From Parasedimentitalea denitrificans (GTDB lineage: Bacteria; Pseudomonadota; Alphaproteobacteria; Rhodobacterales; Rhodobacteraceae): a DNA stretch of 64,000 bases. Shown in pieces: positions 62,995 to 64,000 of this stretch (within the stretch, counting starts at the first letter, position 1; each line of letters opens with the position of its first letter). The notes below the pieces were generated by a model that worked only from the letters and a program-made list of their open reading frames with translations, was not told the DNA's origin and ran no database searches. The translations under genes were made by a program, and so were the position numbers. The stretch spans positions 124,001 through 188,000 of the forward strand of contig NZ_QHLQ01000002.1 in NCBI RefSeq assembly GCF_011813015.1, read 5' to 3'.

Positions 62995-63199
62995 AAAGTG
63001 CATTTGCCGGCAGCGAATGCACAACACACCACCGTAAAAAGATCGCTAATCTTCATGAATTGAAAACTAGATTCGAACCGTGCTGAACGGCTTACAATAA
63101 GCCCGTTTTTTTTGACTGCAGCACCGTTAACAATCGAAGAACCCTCCGTTCCGGTGCCCCAGGTCAACAAAACGCAGGTTTACCCACAGGTTTTACCGT

Positions 63200-63214
63200 A
63201 TTGCACGTTGCAAT
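63200..63214. promoter_or_regulatory. Inverted repeat upstream of the amino acid ABC gene
   Basis: ATTGCA and TGCAAT flank CGT, forming a 15-bp symmetric site 46 bp before the ATG at 63261. It may be an operator. The rest of the 266-bp gap 62995-63260 is AT-rich without other signals I can name. Confidence 0.4.
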
Positions 63215-63260
63215 AGCTCTAAAATTAAGTCCAATACTAAACCCAACACAACAGTACCGG

Positions 63261-64000
63261 ATGAAAACTACCTTGACTGACACAACCCCTGTTCTGGAAA
63301 TTCGCGGCCTGCACAAATCCTATGGCGAACTTGAAGTCATCAAAGGGGTCGATATCACCGCACATCGTGGCAACGTCGTATCGCTGATTGGATCGTCTGG
63401 ATCAGGCAAGTCAACCTTGCTGCGCTGCTGCAATCTGCTGGAAGACAGTCAAGAAGGTGACATCCTGTTCAAGGGTGAACCCATTTCATGGGCCGGTAAT
63501 CATCTATCGCGACGCCCTGCGGACCCCAAGCAAATTCTACGCATCCGTACCAATCTCAGCATGGTGTTCCAGCAGTTCAATCTGTGGGCCCATATGACCA
63601 TATTGCAAAACGTGATGGAAGCACCGGTCACAGTTTTGGGACGCGACCGTGATGAAGCAGAGGCGGACGCCCGCCGCTACCTTGATAAAGTTGGCATTGG
63701 CGATAAATGCGATGTCTACCCGGCCCAACTGTCCGGTGGTCAGCAACAACGTGCTGCAATTGCGCGCGCTCTTTGCATGGAACCAGAGGCGCTGTTGTTC
63801 GATGAACCGACATCGGCACTGGACCCCGAGCTGGAACAGGAAGTGGTCAAAGTTATCAAGGACCTGGCTGCCGAAGGCCGCACCATGCTGATCGTTACCC
63901 ACGATATGAAGCTTGCCGCCGATGTTTCGGACCATGTTGTGTTCTTGCACAAGGGCCTGATTGAAGAAGAGGGCAGCCCGGACGAAGTGTTTGGCAATAC
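63261..64000 (+). CDS. Polar amino acid ABC transporter ATPase, partial (HisP type)
   Basis: Open to the window edge; 246 complete codons are visible, nearly a full-length HisP/GlnQ ATPase. Walker A GSSGSGKST (residues about 49-57), the Q-loop in MVFQQFNLWAHMT, signature QLSGGQQQRAAIARAL, Walker B LLFDEPTSALDPE and switch IVTHDMKLAADVS are intact. The insertion WAGNHLSRRPADPKQI before the Q-loop resembles histidine/lysine-arginine-ornithine transporters. Remaining subunits should follow beyond the window. Confidence 0.9.
   Translation, partial: MKTTLTDTTPVLEIRGLHKSYGELEVIKGVDITAHRGNVVSLIGSSGSGKSTLLRCCNLLEDSQEGDILFKGEPISWAGNHLSRRPADPKQILRIRTNLSMVFQQFNLWAHMTILQNVMEAPVTVLGRDRDEAEADARRYLDKVGIGDKCDVYPAQLSGGQQQRAAIARALCMEPEALLFDEPTSALDPELEQEVVKVIKDLAAEGRTMLIVTHDMKLAADVSDHVVFLHKGLIEEEGSPDEVFGN

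Noticed and set aside
1..64000. CRISPR array, prophage, integron or defence island
   Set aside because: No regularly spaced repeats, cas, integrase, capsid or restriction genes are seen; gene content is metabolic and housekeeping throughout.

Overview
The window looks like chromosomal DNA of a marine alphaproteobacterium of the Roseobacter group (Rhodobacteraceae). Pointers to this are: a malic enzyme fused to a phosphotransacetylase-like domain; a PutA without a ribbon-helix-helix domain beside an Lrp-type regulator; TRAP and ABC uptake operons; a KptA gene; and a dispersed intergenic motif that I recall from Roseobacter genomes. Genus assignment is inference. I see no prophage, integrase, transposase or CRISPR array. 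Gene density is high and most genes are metabolic.

Layout. 1-7.1 kb, minus strand: a SPOR protein, then a tightly coupled nucleoside-salvage operon in the order VOC/double-cupin protein, cdd, deoA, deoB, add, upp. 7.2-9.5 kb: maeB. 9.6-12.7 kb: a cupin-type XRE regulator divergent from a two-gene unit (Rossmann protein, aminomutase-like class III aminotransferase) with a perfect 16-bp palindrome between them. 13-16.5 kb: propionyl-CoA synthetase, preceded by TTTGCAAA boxes, and an amidase. 16.7-20.7 kb: NAD kinase, glyA, kptA, and a DUF817 membrane-protein gene split by one in-frame TGA. 20.7-22.9 kb: a PspA-type envelope-stress module with a TetR regulator and four copies of one 13-bp palindrome. 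23-24 kb: an alpha/beta hydrolase.

24-32 kb: a RpiR regulator divergent from a TRAP transporter and four catabolic genes (M81/MlrC amidase-like, D-threonine-aldolase-type PLP enzyme, KDG-kinase-like PfkB, RidA). Together they suggest use of an amino-sugar acid or D-hydroxy amino acid derivative. 32-43.7 kb: a probable chitooligosaccharide uptake operon (family 5 binding protein, two permeases, two ATPases, GNAT, cytoplasmic GH20). It is divergent from a 1108-residue hybrid sensor kinase, an arrangement that recalls Vibrio ChiS and its binding protein CBP.

43.8-54.2 kb: tRNA-Leu(UAA), a TPR protein, PutR/putA, rhomboid protease, SuhB-type phosphatase, an MDR oxidoreductase, MetR-like regulator/metF, and a thioesterase. 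54.2-60.8 kb: a DUF2235 hydrolase, an ornithine-decarboxylase-type enzyme with a divergent Lrp regulator, a 181-bp MITE-like element and valS. 61-64 kb: DUF1330, a tandem pair of TerB paralogues with a signal-less PhnD-like protein, and the start of a polar amino acid ABC ATPase cut by the window end.
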